DNA of 64,000 nt, from assembly GCA_035275405.1 (NCBI GenBank), contig DATEMU010000007.1:395280-459279 (forward strand), written 5' to 3'. How positions within the stretch are numbered: the first letter of the stretch is position 1; the number at the start of each line of letters is the position of its first letter. Below, one piece after another: positions 44,289-52,971 of this stretch. The notes beneath the pieces are model-generated. The model was not told the origin of the DNA. It saw only the letters and a list, made by a program, of their open reading frames with translations, and did not search any database. Made by a program: the position numbers and the translations under genes. The stretch is from Phycisphaerae bacterium. GTDB taxonomy: Bacteria; Planctomycetota; Phycisphaerae; UBA1845; UTPLA1.

Positions 44289-45389
44289 ATGGCACAAGAG
44301 CAACCCAAATTCGACCTTCCAGGCCGCGTGGATGCATATCTTGCAACTCTGAATAGGCTATACGAGCGCGCCAATGAGCCGCTATTGCGCGAGATCGTCG
44401 TAAACGGTGTCCTGTCAATTCATGAAGGCTGGGACTATGACAACTGGGATGGCGGCACTTACGGCCATGCCGTCACTCTTACCGTTCCCGAGGATATTTT
44501 CCTGCGCCTCATTGATACGAAGGACGAGGCTCAGTCGCGGATCGCGTCAGACCTGAACAAGCTCGACAACACCCGGAATGAGCATGTGAGCCAGGTGTTC
44601 ATCGAGATGAGCACCGCTGAGCAGGATCGATGGCGGGAGGAGTCGGGAGTCTATCGGCCGCCGATGGCTTCACACTCTGTGCCAGCAGACGCGCTCAAGC
44701 GCATTTGGGGGCCGTATCACGTGCGCGTATTTCTGAGCCACAAGGCGACCGTCAAGGTTGAGACCTCTCAATTGAAACAATCCCTTGCCCAATGCGGGAT
44801 CGGCGCCTTTGTAGCGCATGAGGACATCGAGCCGACGCAGGAATGGCAAAAGGAGATTGAGCGAGCGCTATTCAGCATGGATGCCCATGTAGCCCTGTTG
44901 TCCGCCGATTTCCACGACAGCAACTGGACCGATCAGGAGGTGGGAGTCGCAATCGGCCGCGGCGTTCCCCTCATCGCCGTGAGACTTGGCCTGGACCCGT
45001 ACGGACTCATGGGAAAGGGACAAGGACTTGGCGGCTGTTCCTGGAAGGAGACCGACGCGATTGCGCTCAAGGTGTTTGACTTGCTCGGCAAGCGCCTCTC
45101 GGACCAATCGCGTTTGTTCGAGTGCGCCATTGCTGCCTATTCTCAATCGCGTAGTTGGGCAGAATCGGCGTGGAGTATCAAGCATCTGCTTGCAACGTTT
45201 CGGGAGCTTTCCGCAACTCAGGTTGATCGGCTGCTCGCCGCATATCGCGCGAACCCCCAAAACAAATACTCATTTGATGGAATGGACTTGCTACGTCCGC
45301 TCCTGAAGCAATGGACTGGGAAAGATTGGATCGTAAGCGACAACGAGCTGGTATTGCCGCAGCCTGCCGAGACGGAGATTCCATTCTGA
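44289..45389 (+). CDS. TIR-domain protein
   Basis: 366 residues from the ATG at 44289 after GGAGGG (a TTG six bases earlier is possible). The TIR domain is central (about 143-260): VRVFLSHKATVKVETSQLK, GAFVAHEDIEPTQEW with the candidate catalytic Glu just after it (KEIERAL), LLSADFHDSNWTDQEVG and PLIAVRLGLDP. Bacterial TIR enzymes cleave NAD+ or make signalling nucleotides after phage detection. The N-terminal 140 residues could sense the trigger. Its location inside a type III Mod-Res operon suggests a suicide back-up. Confidence 0.85.
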   Translation: MAQEQPKFDLPGRVDAYLATLNRLYERANEPLLREIVVNGVLSIHEGWDYDNWDGGTYGHAVTLTVPEDIFLRLIDTKDEAQSRIASDLNKLDNTRNEHVSQVFIEMSTAEQDRWREESGVYRPPMASHSVPADALKRIWGPYHVRVFLSHKATVKVETSQLKQSLAQCGIGAFVAHEDIEPTQEWQKEIERALFSMDAHVALLSADFHDSNWTDQEVGVAIGRGVPLIAVRLGLDPYGLMGKGQGLGGCSWKETDAIALKVFDLLGKRLSDQSRLFECAIAAYSQSRSWAESAWSIKHLLATFRELSATQVDRLLAAYRANPQNKYSFDGMDLLRPLLKQWTGKDWIVSDNELVLPQPAETEIPF

Positions 45390-45480
45390 TGGCTCACTGC
45401 ATGATTATTCACAAGTGACCCGCGAGGACCCGATGCCCGAATTCGACAATCTCAGGGAAGCTCGATTGAGGCCAAGGGCA

Positions 45481-45503
45481 ACTATTCGAAGAATTCGAAT
45501 AGT
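45481..45503. promoter_or_regulatory. Ten-base perfect inverted repeat before Res
   Basis: ACTATTCGAA and TTCGAATAGT flank the trinucleotide GAA. The element lies in the 213-base gap between the TIR and Res genes, the largest gap in this otherwise overlapping operon. It may be an operator for separate control of Res or an mRNA hairpin. Confidence 0.55.
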
Positions 45504-45512
45504 TCGAGGAGC

Positions 45513-45593
45513 ATGGCGCTTCGCCAACTCTCCGAGAAAATTGGAGAGTTCAAGTTCGACGCCGAACTGGCCATTGCCTCAGAAAACTGGTAG
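45513..45593 (+). CDS. 26-residue ORF before Res
   Basis: Reads MALRQLSEKIGEFKFDAELA and then IASENW, after a GAGGAG site that is very close to the ATG. The same frame is open upstream without a start. It could be a tiny regulatory peptide for Res or the 3' remnant of a lost gene. Its stop is nine bases before the Res ATG. Confidence 0.4.
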   Translation: MALRQLSEKIGEFKFDAELAIASENW

Positions 45594-45602
45594 CTGAAGC
45601 CC

Positions 45603-48590
45603 ATGAAACTGCAATTCGACGCCAACCAGCCGTTCCAGCTTGACGCGATTGCCGCGCTCACCGACGTGTTTGACGGCCAGCCGCAGGGCGCGCCGGAATA
45701 CGCCGTCATCAACATGGGCGATTGGGGCGCGGCGGGCGACCTGCTTGCCGGCCAGGAGCGGACCGAGCTTGGCGTCGGAAACCAGATGCTCCTGTCGGCC
45801 GACAAGCTGCTGCAAAACGTCCGCACCATACAAGCCCGCAACGATATCGAGGTGCCTGACACGGCTGCGCCCCTGGAGGCGTGGGACTTGTTTGACGGCC
45901 CGGCAAATGCCGCCAGGGCCTGTCCGCACTTCTCGGTCGAAATGGAGACCGGCACCGGCAAGACATACGTCTATCTCCGCACGGTGTTCGAGCTTTCCCG
46001 CCGCTACGGCTTCCAGAAGTTCATCATCGTCGTGCCCAGTGTGGCGATCCGCGAGGGAGTGCTCAAGAACATCGAGATTACCGCCGAGCACTTCCGGGCG
46101 ATCTACAACAATCTGCCCTTCGAGCACTTCGTTTACGATGCCAAGAAAGTCAATAAGCTACGGCAGTTTGCCATCAGCAACACGCTCCAGATTCTCGTCA
46201 TCAACATCGACGCCTTTCGCAAGAACTTCACCGGTACCGAAGCCGAGCAGAAGAGCAACGTCATTTACAAGGAAAGCGACCGGCTTTCCGGCCGGCAGCC
46301 GATCGAGTTCGTCCAGGCGGCACGGCCCATCGTCATCATCGACGAGCCGCAAAGCGTCGATTCGACCGAGAAGGCGCAGGAGGCCATCCGGGCGCTGAAT
46401 CCGCTTTGCACGCTCCGCTACTCTGCGACCCACCGCAATCCGTACAACCTTGTGTACCGGCTCGACCCTGTGCGGGCCTTCGAGCTTCGGCTCGTAAAGC
46501 AGATCGTGGTCGGCAGCGCCGTTGCCGACGGCGGCGCCAACGATGCCTTCGTCCGGGTCGAGAAGATTGACTACAAGCCCGGCATCAAGGCCAAGCTCCG
46601 CATCCACGTCCAGTCGGCAGACGGCCCGAAGGAAAAGTCGGTCACGGTGAAGAACGGAGCCGACCTGTTTTCGGTGTCCGAGGAGCGCGCCGCCTATCGG
46701 CAGGGATTCGAGATTGCCGAGATCAACGCCGAACCGGGCAGCGAGTACATCCGCTTCACCAGCGGCCGCGTAATGCGGCTCGGCGAAGAAATCGGCGGCC
46801 TCCGCGACGACGTATGGCGGGCACAGATCAAGCACACGATTAAGAAGCACCTGGAGAAGGAACTTCAACTACGCGACCGCGGCGTCAAAGTGCTGAGCCT
46901 GTTCTTCATCGACCGAGTCGCCAACTACCGCGATTACAACGGAGACGGCAAGCCGGTGATGGGAAAGTTTGCCGAGGCGTTTGAAGCGGCGCTCGCCGAA
47001 TTCGCCAAGGAGGAACGCTACAAGGGACTGCCGCTGTTCAAGCACGCTGTCGAAAAGCTGCATGACGGCTACTTCGCCCAGGACAAGAAGGGCGTGCTGA
47101 AAGACACGCGCGGCGATACCCAAGCCGACGACGAGGTTTACAACCTCATCATGAAGGACAAGGAGCGGCTACTCGCAGAAGAAGAGCCGCTGCGCTTCAT
47201 TTTCAGCCATTCGGCGCTTCGCGAGGGCTGGGATAATCCCAACGTCTTTCAGATTTGCACGCTGAATGAGACGCGCTCCGCGCTCAAGAAGCGACAAGAG
47301 ATCGGCCGCGGCCTGCGCCTGCCGGTCAACCAACACGGGCAGCGTGTGTTCGACGATTCGATCAACAAACTGTTCGTCATGGCGAACGAGAGCTATGAGG
47401 ACTTCGCGAAGGCGCTCCAGACAGAATACGAGGACGATTGCGGCGTTACGTTTGGCAAGGTGCCGATTACCGCCATCGCCCGGTTGACTCAGGTCATCGA
47501 AGGCGAAGAAAAGCCCATCGGCCGAGAGGCCGCCGAGGCGATCAAGAAGTCGCTCGTCGGGCAGAAGATGATCGACGGGGAAGGGCGCTTGCAGCCGGCA
47601 TTCGACCCCAAGCGGCCGGATTTCAAGATCGAACTGCCCGCGCCGCACAAGGAACTTGCCCCCGCTGTCGTGGACCTGCTCGCGAGCTACCAGATCGAGC
47701 GGCACATCCGCCGCGAGAAGCAGGAAGGCCCCAACCGGCTTCGCAAGGAAGTGCAAATCAGCCCGGAATTCAAGGCGTTGTGGGATCGAATCAAGCCCAA
47801 GACGATGTACCGTGTTGAGTTCAAGACCGACGAGCTTGTCGGCGCCGCCGTCGCCACGATCAAGAAGATGCCCAGGATCGAGGCGGCGAGAATCCGTGTG
47901 ACGGCCGGGCAGGTGGGCGTTGTGCGGGGCGGCGTGACTGCGACTGCCATCAGCGCCGCCGAGGAGCAGGTCGCATTTGGCAACCGGCCAGTGCCGGACG
48001 TGCTCGCGTACCTCCAGAACGAGACGGAATTGACCCGCTCGTCGCTTGTCCGGATTCTCAAAGAATCCGGCCGGCTGTCTGAATTCTTCGTGGACCCGCA
48101 GCGCTTCATGGACGCCGTCGCCGGCATCCTCAAGCACGAACTTCACCGACTGCTTGTGGACGGCATCAAATACGAGAAAATCGGCGGGCAAGGTCCGGAC
48201 GCCGAGTGGGAGATGTTGCTTTTCAAGAACGAGGAGCTAATCAACTACCTCACGGCGCTTCAGGTCCAGCACTCGGTGTACGAGTACGTCGTCTATGATT
48301 CTGAAGTCGAAAGGGAATTCGCCCGCAAGCTGGACCAGCGCGAGGACATCAAGGTGTTCGTCAAGCTCCCCAACTGGTTCGAGATTGACACGCCCGTCGG
48401 CAAGTACAATCCCGACTGGGCCATCGTGAAGCACGACGGCCAGGCCCTGTACCTCGTGCGCGAGACCAAGGGAACCAAGGACTTCCTGAAACTCCGCACC
48501 AGCGAGGCCGACAAAGTCCGCTGTGGGCAGAAGCACTTCGAGACGCTCGGCGTGCCGTTTAACGTGGTCGTATCGGCGGACGACGTATAG
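45603..48590 (+). CDS. res: Type III restriction endonuclease Res subunit
   Basis: 995 residues. SF2 helicase motifs: METGTGKT (114-121), IVIIDEPQSVD (about 244-253), LRYSATHRNP, IFSHSALREGWDNPNVF and RQEIGRGLRLPV. The C-terminal nuclease is a PD-(D/E)xK site: YNPDWAIVKHDG then LYLVRETKG, giving Asp 938, Glu 954 and Lys 956. Length and order match type III Res. With Mod it should cut unmodified DNA after ATP-driven communication between sites. Confidence 0.92.
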   Translation: MKLQFDANQPFQLDAIAALTDVFDGQPQGAPEYAVINMGDWGAAGDLLAGQERTELGVGNQMLLSADKLLQNVRTIQARNDIEVPDTAAPLEAWDLFDGPANAARACPHFSVEMETGTGKTYVYLRTVFELSRRYGFQKFIIVVPSVAIREGVLKNIEITAEHFRAIYNNLPFEHFVYDAKKVNKLRQFAISNTLQILVINIDAFRKNFTGTEAEQKSNVIYKESDRLSGRQPIEFVQAARPIVIIDEPQSVDSTEKAQEAIRALNPLCTLRYSATHRNPYNLVYRLDPVRAFELRLVKQIVVGSAVADGGANDAFVRVEKIDYKPGIKAKLRIHVQSADGPKEKSVTVKNGADLFSVSEERAAYRQGFEIAEINAEPGSEYIRFTSGRVMRLGEEIGGLRDDVWRAQIKHTIKKHLEKELQLRDRGVKVLSLFFIDRVANYRDYNGDGKPVMGKFAEAFEAALAEFAKEERYKGLPLFKHAVEKLHDGYFAQDKKGVLKDTRGDTQADDEVYNLIMKDKERLLAEEEPLRFIFSHSALREGWDNPNVFQICTLNETRSALKKRQEIGRGLRLPVNQHGQRVFDDSINKLFVMANESYEDFAKALQTEYEDDCGVTFGKVPITAIARLTQVIEGEEKPIGREAAEAIKKSLVGQKMIDGEGRLQPAFDPKRPDFKIELPAPHKELAPAVVDLLASYQIERHIRREKQEGPNRLRKEVQISPEFKALWDRIKPKTMYRVEFKTDELVGAAVATIKKMPRIEAARIRVTAGQVGVVRGGVTATAISAAEEQVAFGNRPVPDVLAYLQNETELTRSSLVRILKESGRLSEFFVDPQRFMDAVAGILKHELHRLLVDGIKYEKIGGQGPDAEWEMLLFKNEELINYLTALQVQHSVYEYVVYDSEVEREFARKLDQREDIKVFVKLPNWFEIDTPVGKYNPDWAIVKHDGQALYLVRETKGTKDFLKLRTSEADKVRCGQKHFETLGVPFNVVVSADDV

Positions 48591-48633
48591 GTAAGGCTCG
48601 CTGTGGATTCTCCGAAATCGTGGGAGACGAGGT

Positions 48634-50754
48634 ATGTCGATGGAGATGGACCTTGAGGGATTCGTACAGGGAAGCGTTCCCCTAGCTCCTACGCCGCCCC
48701 AAAAATGCCTGCTGCCTCTGTACGAGGCCATCAGCAATTCGATCCACAGCATCCATACGCTTCACAAAGACAATCGTCAAGTCAGGGGCCGGATCGAGAT
48801 CATGATTCACCGGGACAAGAGCCAAGGAGTGTTACGGCACAAGGATGAGCAGAAAATCGATCTTCACCCAATCGAAGGGTTCACGATTATTGACAACGGA
48901 ATTGGTTTCGACACAGCTAATTTCGACTCATTCAAGACCGCATTCTCACAATTGAAACGCCATTTGGGTGCCAAAGGACGTGGCCGCTTCATGTGGTTAA
49001 AGGTCTTCGCTCGCGCACATGTGGACAGTATCTTTTCCCATGATGGCGAACAAGCACATCGCAAGTTCACATTTACATTGAAGGATGGCTGTACAGGTGG
49101 CAAGACTCCAACGTCGGCTAAGGGATCACACCGAAAGACCGTCGTCAGGCTGGAGCGGATGCTCTCGCCCTTCAAGGATCATTGCCCCAAACACACCGAA
49201 GCAATTGCCGGACACATAGTTCGACGCTTCGTGCAGTATCTAGCGCTTCCAACGTCGCCCACGATGTTGCTTACAGACGACGACACGAGCTTTCAGATCG
49301 TCCTGAATGATTGGTTCGACAACCTCAAGCTCAAGAACGAACACACGCACTTCAGGGTCAATGACAACGACTTCGAATTGAATCACCTGCTTCTTAAGAA
49401 ACAAGGCGACCTTAAGCACGAACTCCATTTTTGCGCTCATAAGCAAGCGGTTGCAACTGAGGCACTGGATGCTCGTCTTCCCGATCTGCGCTCGCCACTT
49501 TCTGAGGCAGGCACCGCCGTTATTTACCACGGATATATTTCAAGTTCTACCCTCGATGAGTCTGTGAACCCCGAACGAACAGATTTCGACAAAATCGCGG
49601 ACAGCACACTCCCGCATTCCGGCGCAATTCCGTGGAACGCAATCGTGGATCATTCCGTCGCGGAGGCGGCCAAGTTTCTTGATCCCTACACGCAGACGAT
49701 CAGGGCCGAGAAGGACCGCCGCGTGACAGAATATGTGCAAACGCAGGCCCCTTGGTATCGGCATGTTGTCACACAGAAGCCCGAAGTCGTCGCGGCAATA
49801 CCGCCCGGCGCATCTTCCAACGACATTGACATCGCCCTATATCAGGGATCCAAAGCCATCGAATTTGAATTACGTAGACAGGCAAGTGAGTTGCTCCAGG
49901 CTGGCGAGGCCGCCGACGATCCTGACGACTACCGTAAGAAGTTGGATCAATTCCTTGAGCAGTTCGGTGATGTTGGCCGGGATCAACTCGCGAAGTACGT
50001 AGCGCATCGAAAGGCAATCCTCTCGTTTCTATTTGACCGACTTAGGCTGCGGGCCGATGGGAAACATCATTTCGAGAAGGACATCCACCAGGTCATTTTT
50101 CCGATGCGCGCCACGTCAGACGACGTGGAGCCTGATCGCATGAACCTCTGGATCATTGATGAGCGGCTGGCGTTCCACTACTACCTAGCGTCCGACAAAC
50201 CGTTGAAGTCTATCGACCCCATCACGATCGACAGCGGCAAGGAGCTGGATTTGCTTATTTTCGATCGGCCATTCTTCTTTGGTGAAGGGGACGTCGATAT
50301 TGGAGCTGCAGTAATCATCGAGTTCAAACGGCCGATGACCGATGATCGCGACCCAATTCGTCAAGTGTTCGGCTATGTCCGAACAATCCGCACCGGAACC
50401 GTGACGAAGGACGGCCGCACGCTCAAAGTGAAACCAGGGACACCCTTCTACGCTTACATTCTGTGTGATCTCACAGCAAGAATGCGAGAATACGCTGAGG
50501 ATGCCGGCTTGAAAGTCACTCCCGATGACGAAGGATTCATCGGCTTCAATACGACCCATGAGGTGTACCTTGAGGTGATCTCGTATCAAAAAGCGATATC
50601 CGACGCGCGCAAACGGAACGCCATCCTGTTTCACAAGCTCGGACTTCCGCCAGATCTGAAGAAGCCGGCGCCGACGGAGACTGAAACGAGCGACACTCAA
50701 CATCGAGTTGTGCCTGCCGACCAAAGCGCGGATAGTTCCGTAGTCGATGTATGA
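48634..50754 (+). CDS. GHKL-type ATPase fused to PD-(D/E)xK-like nuclease
   Basis: 706 residues (an ATG six bases later is better spaced from the ACGAGG site). The GHKL (HSP90/MutL) fold is shown by LLPLYEAISNSIHSI (N box), FTIIDNGIGF (about 83-92) and GAKGRGRFMWLK. Near the C-terminus KELDLLIFDR (about 534-543) and AAVIIEFKRP (about 557-566) form a likely nuclease site D-x(n)-E-x-K. An ATP-gated clamp with a nuclease is reminiscent of MutL or topoisomerase-like defence proteins. It closes the operon 43 bases after Res. Confidence 0.8.
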   Translation: MSMEMDLEGFVQGSVPLAPTPPQKCLLPLYEAISNSIHSIHTLHKDNRQVRGRIEIMIHRDKSQGVLRHKDEQKIDLHPIEGFTIIDNGIGFDTANFDSFKTAFSQLKRHLGAKGRGRFMWLKVFARAHVDSIFSHDGEQAHRKFTFTLKDGCTGGKTPTSAKGSHRKTVVRLERMLSPFKDHCPKHTEAIAGHIVRRFVQYLALPTSPTMLLTDDDTSFQIVLNDWFDNLKLKNEHTHFRVNDNDFELNHLLLKKQGDLKHELHFCAHKQAVATEALDARLPDLRSPLSEAGTAVIYHGYISSSTLDESVNPERTDFDKIADSTLPHSGAIPWNAIVDHSVAEAAKFLDPYTQTIRAEKDRRVTEYVQTQAPWYRHVVTQKPEVVAAIPPGASSNDIDIALYQGSKAIEFELRRQASELLQAGEAADDPDDYRKKLDQFLEQFGDVGRDQLAKYVAHRKAILSFLFDRLRLRADGKHHFEKDIHQVIFPMRATSDDVEPDRMNLWIIDERLAFHYYLASDKPLKSIDPITIDSGKELDLLIFDRPFFFGEGDVDIGAAVIIEFKRPMTDDRDPIRQVFGYVRTIRTGTVTKDGRTLKVKPGTPFYAYILCDLTARMREYAEDAGLKVTPDDEGFIGFNTTHEVYLEVISYQKAISDARKRNAILFHKLGLPPDLKKPAPTETETSDTQHRVVPADQSADSSVVDV

Positions 50755-51135
50755 GCGGCAAATTCACCCTGAGTAGATGGCTCACTCTGTCAGCGCAAAG
50801 CGCCGGGCAGCCTTTTCGGGATGCAGACCGCTCCGGCTCGGGGCATTCGCCCGAGCGTTTATCAACCCGAAGGGACCTGCGGGAGCCGGCTGCTCATCGA
50901 CGCCGTCAGAAGCTGTTGGCTAGACGGCTCCCGCCGTGACGCGGATCAGCGTCCGTGACCTGTCGGTTTTGCACCCAAAAGGCTCTACCGTTTTTATACC
51001 GCTTTTAGCTTTCGATACCGCGTTCTCACGCGAAAAAACGCGATGCCGTGCGAAGGATTGCGAAACGCGAATCAGGTTGCTAAGCTGCTGGCAGAAAAGA
51101 ACTTTCGGGATTTCCGCCACGGGATTCCCAGGATT
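50755..51135. other. Right-end non-coding region of element 1
   Basis: No gene supported. It contains a terminator-like hairpin (50836-50860) and a wide inverted repeat GGGAGCCG/CGGCTCCC (50881-50888 and 50925-50932). These could be integrase arm sites or the end of the defence transcript. Confidence 0.5.
50836..50860 (+). terminator. Terminator-like hairpin after defence operon
   Basis: GCTCGGG (50836-50842) with CCCGAGC (50850-50856), seven-base loop, followed by GTTT. Short T-run, so termination may be partial. Confidence 0.5.
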
Positions 51136-51177
51136 TTCCCAAGCTGGACGTCGTGGGTTCGAATCCCATCGCCCGCT
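51136..51177 (+). repeat. Second att copy (42 bp tRNA-Gly 3' half)
   Basis: Identical to 975-1016. It is the right end of element 1 and at the same time the left end of element 2, whose integrase begins 116 bases downstream. A third copy should mark the right end of element 2 beyond this window; none is visible up to 64000. Confidence 0.95.
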
Positions 51178-51292
51178 ATACTCGTAAATAACGCCGACCT
51201 CGCTAGTTGCGAGGACCCGCCTATTGGGCGGAGCGGCCGTAACCCGAGGCAAGACGCGTGTAGTGTACACGCGGCACCCAAGGAGCACGGTC

Positions 51293-52474
51293 GTGAAGGC
51301 CCAAGCATCTCAACGAGTCCCCAAGTTCCGAATCCACAAAGCCACCCAGCAGGCGTATGTCGAGTTGTCCGGCAAGCGCTTCTACCTCGGCTTCCACGAG
51401 GCGCCGGAGGCGAAACGGAAGTACCACGCGATGGTCGCTGAATGGATGGCCAACGGGCGGCAGCTGCGCGTAGCCCAAGACCAGATTACGGTCAAGGAGT
51501 TGATCGCGCGCTACTGGTTGCACGCGGAGAGGTATTACCGCAATTCAGAAGGGCAGCTTTCTCGCGAGTTGGACAATATTCGCGACGCCCTCAGGCAGGT
51601 GAAGGAGCTCTATGGAATGGCTCGCGCCGTCGAATTCGGACCACGAGCCCTGCGCACCATCCGTCAGAAAATGATCGAGGCGAAGCTGTGCCGGCGGAAC
51701 ATCAACTGTCGAATCAGCCGGATCAGGCGGGTTTTCAAATGGGCCGCAAGCGAGGAGTTGATTCCTGGTGAGGCGTTCCACGCATTGCTGGCCGTCGACG
51801 GGCTTCGACGCGGTCGCTGCGAGGCAAAGGAAAGCAAGCCCGTCCGGCCCGCAGCACAGGAGCACATCGACGCAATCCGTCCCTTCGTGAGCCAACAAGT
51901 GTGGGCGATGGTGCAGCTCCAGTTGCTCACGGCGGCTCGCTCCGGCGAGATCGCGACCCTGCGCCCGGTCGAAATCGACATGGGTGGCCGGATCTGGGTT
52001 TACGCCCCCGCCAGCCACAAGACGGCCCACCACGGGCATGAGCGAAGGGTGTACATCGGCCCACGAGGGCAGGCGGTGCTTCGCCCGTTCCTAAAGCGCC
52101 GTGTCGACGCCTACTGCTTCTCCCCGGCCGAAGCAGATCAAGCAAGGCGCGCCGACCTGCACTCGATACGGAAGACTCCGATGTCGTGCGGCAATCGACC
52201 GGGCACGAACCGCAGTCAGAGGCCGAAGCGAACTCCTGGAAAGATGTACCGTGTGAGCGTCTATCGGCGCGCAATAGAGCGGGCCTGCAAACGCGCAGGC
52301 GTTCCCTCCTGGCACCCGCACCAACTTCGCCACAACGCCGCGACCTTCCTGCGAAAGGAGTTCGGCTTGGAGACCGCCCGTATCATCCTCGGTCACCGCA
52401 GCGCGGCGATCACGACGATTTATGCCGAGGCTGATCAGCAGAAGGCCATTGAAGCTATGGGAAGGGCTGGTTAG
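51293..52474 (+). CDS. int: Tyrosine integrase of element 2
   Basis: 393 residues from the GTG at 51293 with AAGGAG seven bases upstream. It is homologous along its length to the integrase at 1139, with shared stretches such as AVEFGP and NRIRRVFKW/SRIRRVFKW. Catalytic residues: Arg in TAARSGEIATLRP, box II HQLRHNAATFL with the full H-x-x-R-H, LGHRSAAITTIYAEAD with Tyr. It uses the same tRNA-Gly site as element 1, which explains the tandem arrangement. Confidence 0.93.
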   Translation: MKAQASQRVPKFRIHKATQQAYVELSGKRFYLGFHEAPEAKRKYHAMVAEWMANGRQLRVAQDQITVKELIARYWLHAERYYRNSEGQLSRELDNIRDALRQVKELYGMARAVEFGPRALRTIRQKMIEAKLCRRNINCRISRIRRVFKWAASEELIPGEAFHALLAVDGLRRGRCEAKESKPVRPAAQEHIDAIRPFVSQQVWAMVQLQLLTAARSGEIATLRPVEIDMGGRIWVYAPASHKTAHHGHERRVYIGPRGQAVLRPFLKRRVDAYCFSPAEADQARRADLHSIRKTPMSCGNRPGTNRSQRPKRTPGKMYRVSVYRRAIERACKRAGVPSWHPHQLRHNAATFLRKEFGLETARIILGHRSAAITTIYAEADQQKAIEAMGRAG

Positions 52475-52475
52475 G

Positions 52476-52802
52476 TTATCGCCGGACGTTGCGCTCATGA
52501 CCGATGAGATACAGGCGTATCGCAAGATCGCCAAGCGGTTCAAGGGCAGGCATCATTCGGTGAACCACAGCGACGGAGAGTAAGCTCGCGGTGATGCGCA
52601 TTGCAACACGACCGAGTCGCTCTTCGCCCTTTTCAATAGAGGAATCCACGGGACGTTTCACCACGTCGGCAAGCAACACCTAAACCGCTACTGCGATGAG
52701 TTCGCTTGGCGGTTCACCCACCACAAGGTATCGGACTCAGAGCGGACGGAAGCGGCCTTGCGATGCGCGCCAGGGACGCGGCTAATGTACAAACAGGCTT
52801 AA
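52476..52802 (+). pseudogene. IS1595/ISXO2-type transposase remnant
   Basis: One continuous frame reads ALMTDEIQAYRKIAKRF, VNHSDGE, stop, ARGDAHCNTTESLFALFNRG, IHGTFHHVGKQHLNRYCDEF. This is the C-terminal part of an ISXO2-like DDE transposase. The TAA at 52581-52583 replaces the Tyr expected in the VNHSxGEYARGD motif, and the N-terminal half is missing, so it is dead. It abuts the integrase stop, so an insertion followed by deletion happened here. Confidence 0.8.
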
Positions 52803-52834
52803 AAACAGCTTAAAAGGCTTGATTTATGGGGTGT

Positions 52835-52864
52835 TTGACGGGGCCACAACTTGCATGCTATCAT
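52835..52864 (+). promoter_or_regulatory. Promoter of the downstream structured RNA
   Basis: TTGACG (52835-52840), 18 bases, TATCAT (52859-52864). The predicted start point falls at about 52870-52871, exactly where the closing stem of the RNA candidate begins. Confidence 0.55.
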
Positions 52865-52870
52865 CTTACC

Positions 52871-52971
52871 GAGCGCGTTACTCGCCGAAGACCGTGATGA
52901 GTCACGGAGACCCCCGCGAAGGCGGGGTGTACCCCTTCGGGGGTGTAGGCAGTAGGGCGCTCATTTTTTTT
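52871..52971 (+). ncRNA. Structured RNA candidate 3' of DUF3800 gene
   Basis: About 100 nt. A closing stem GAGCGC (52871-52876)/GCGCTC (52957-52962) encloses three tetraloop hairpins: CCGTGA-TGAG-TCACGG (52892-52907), CCCCGC-GAAG-GCGGGG, and CCCC-TTCG-GGGG with the stable cUUCGg loop. Eight T follow directly (52964-52971). Promoter, structure and terminator all point to the forward strand. No open frame fits. RNAs of unknown function have been reported near DUF3800 genes (DUF3800 motifs), and this one abuts such a gene. Confidence 0.6.

Larger units (their letters stand above)
1017..51177. mobile_element. Integrative and mobilizable element in tRNA-Gly(CCC)
   Basis: This 50 kb segment lies between two identical 42 bp copies of the tRNA 3' half. 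It carries an integrase at its left end, a MobF relaxase, a VirD4/TraD-type coupling ATPase, ParA, ParB-like and replication-initiator-like genes, and large cargo. No VirB4, VirB6, VirB8-10 or pilus gene was found, so it probably borrows a mating apparatus from another element. Cargo includes two enzyme-rich islands with defence-like architecture (2408-6132 and 33550-50754). Confidence 0.85.

Noticed and set aside
38406..50754. DISARM system
   Set aside because: The SNF2 helicase resembles DrmD, but DrmA, DrmB (DUF1998) and DrmC are missing, and the methylase is a type III Mod with its own Res.
50936..51187. Forward 83-codon frame ending in the att repeat
   Set aside because: Its C-terminus is a translation of the tRNA fragment and the N-terminal part has no family resemblance.
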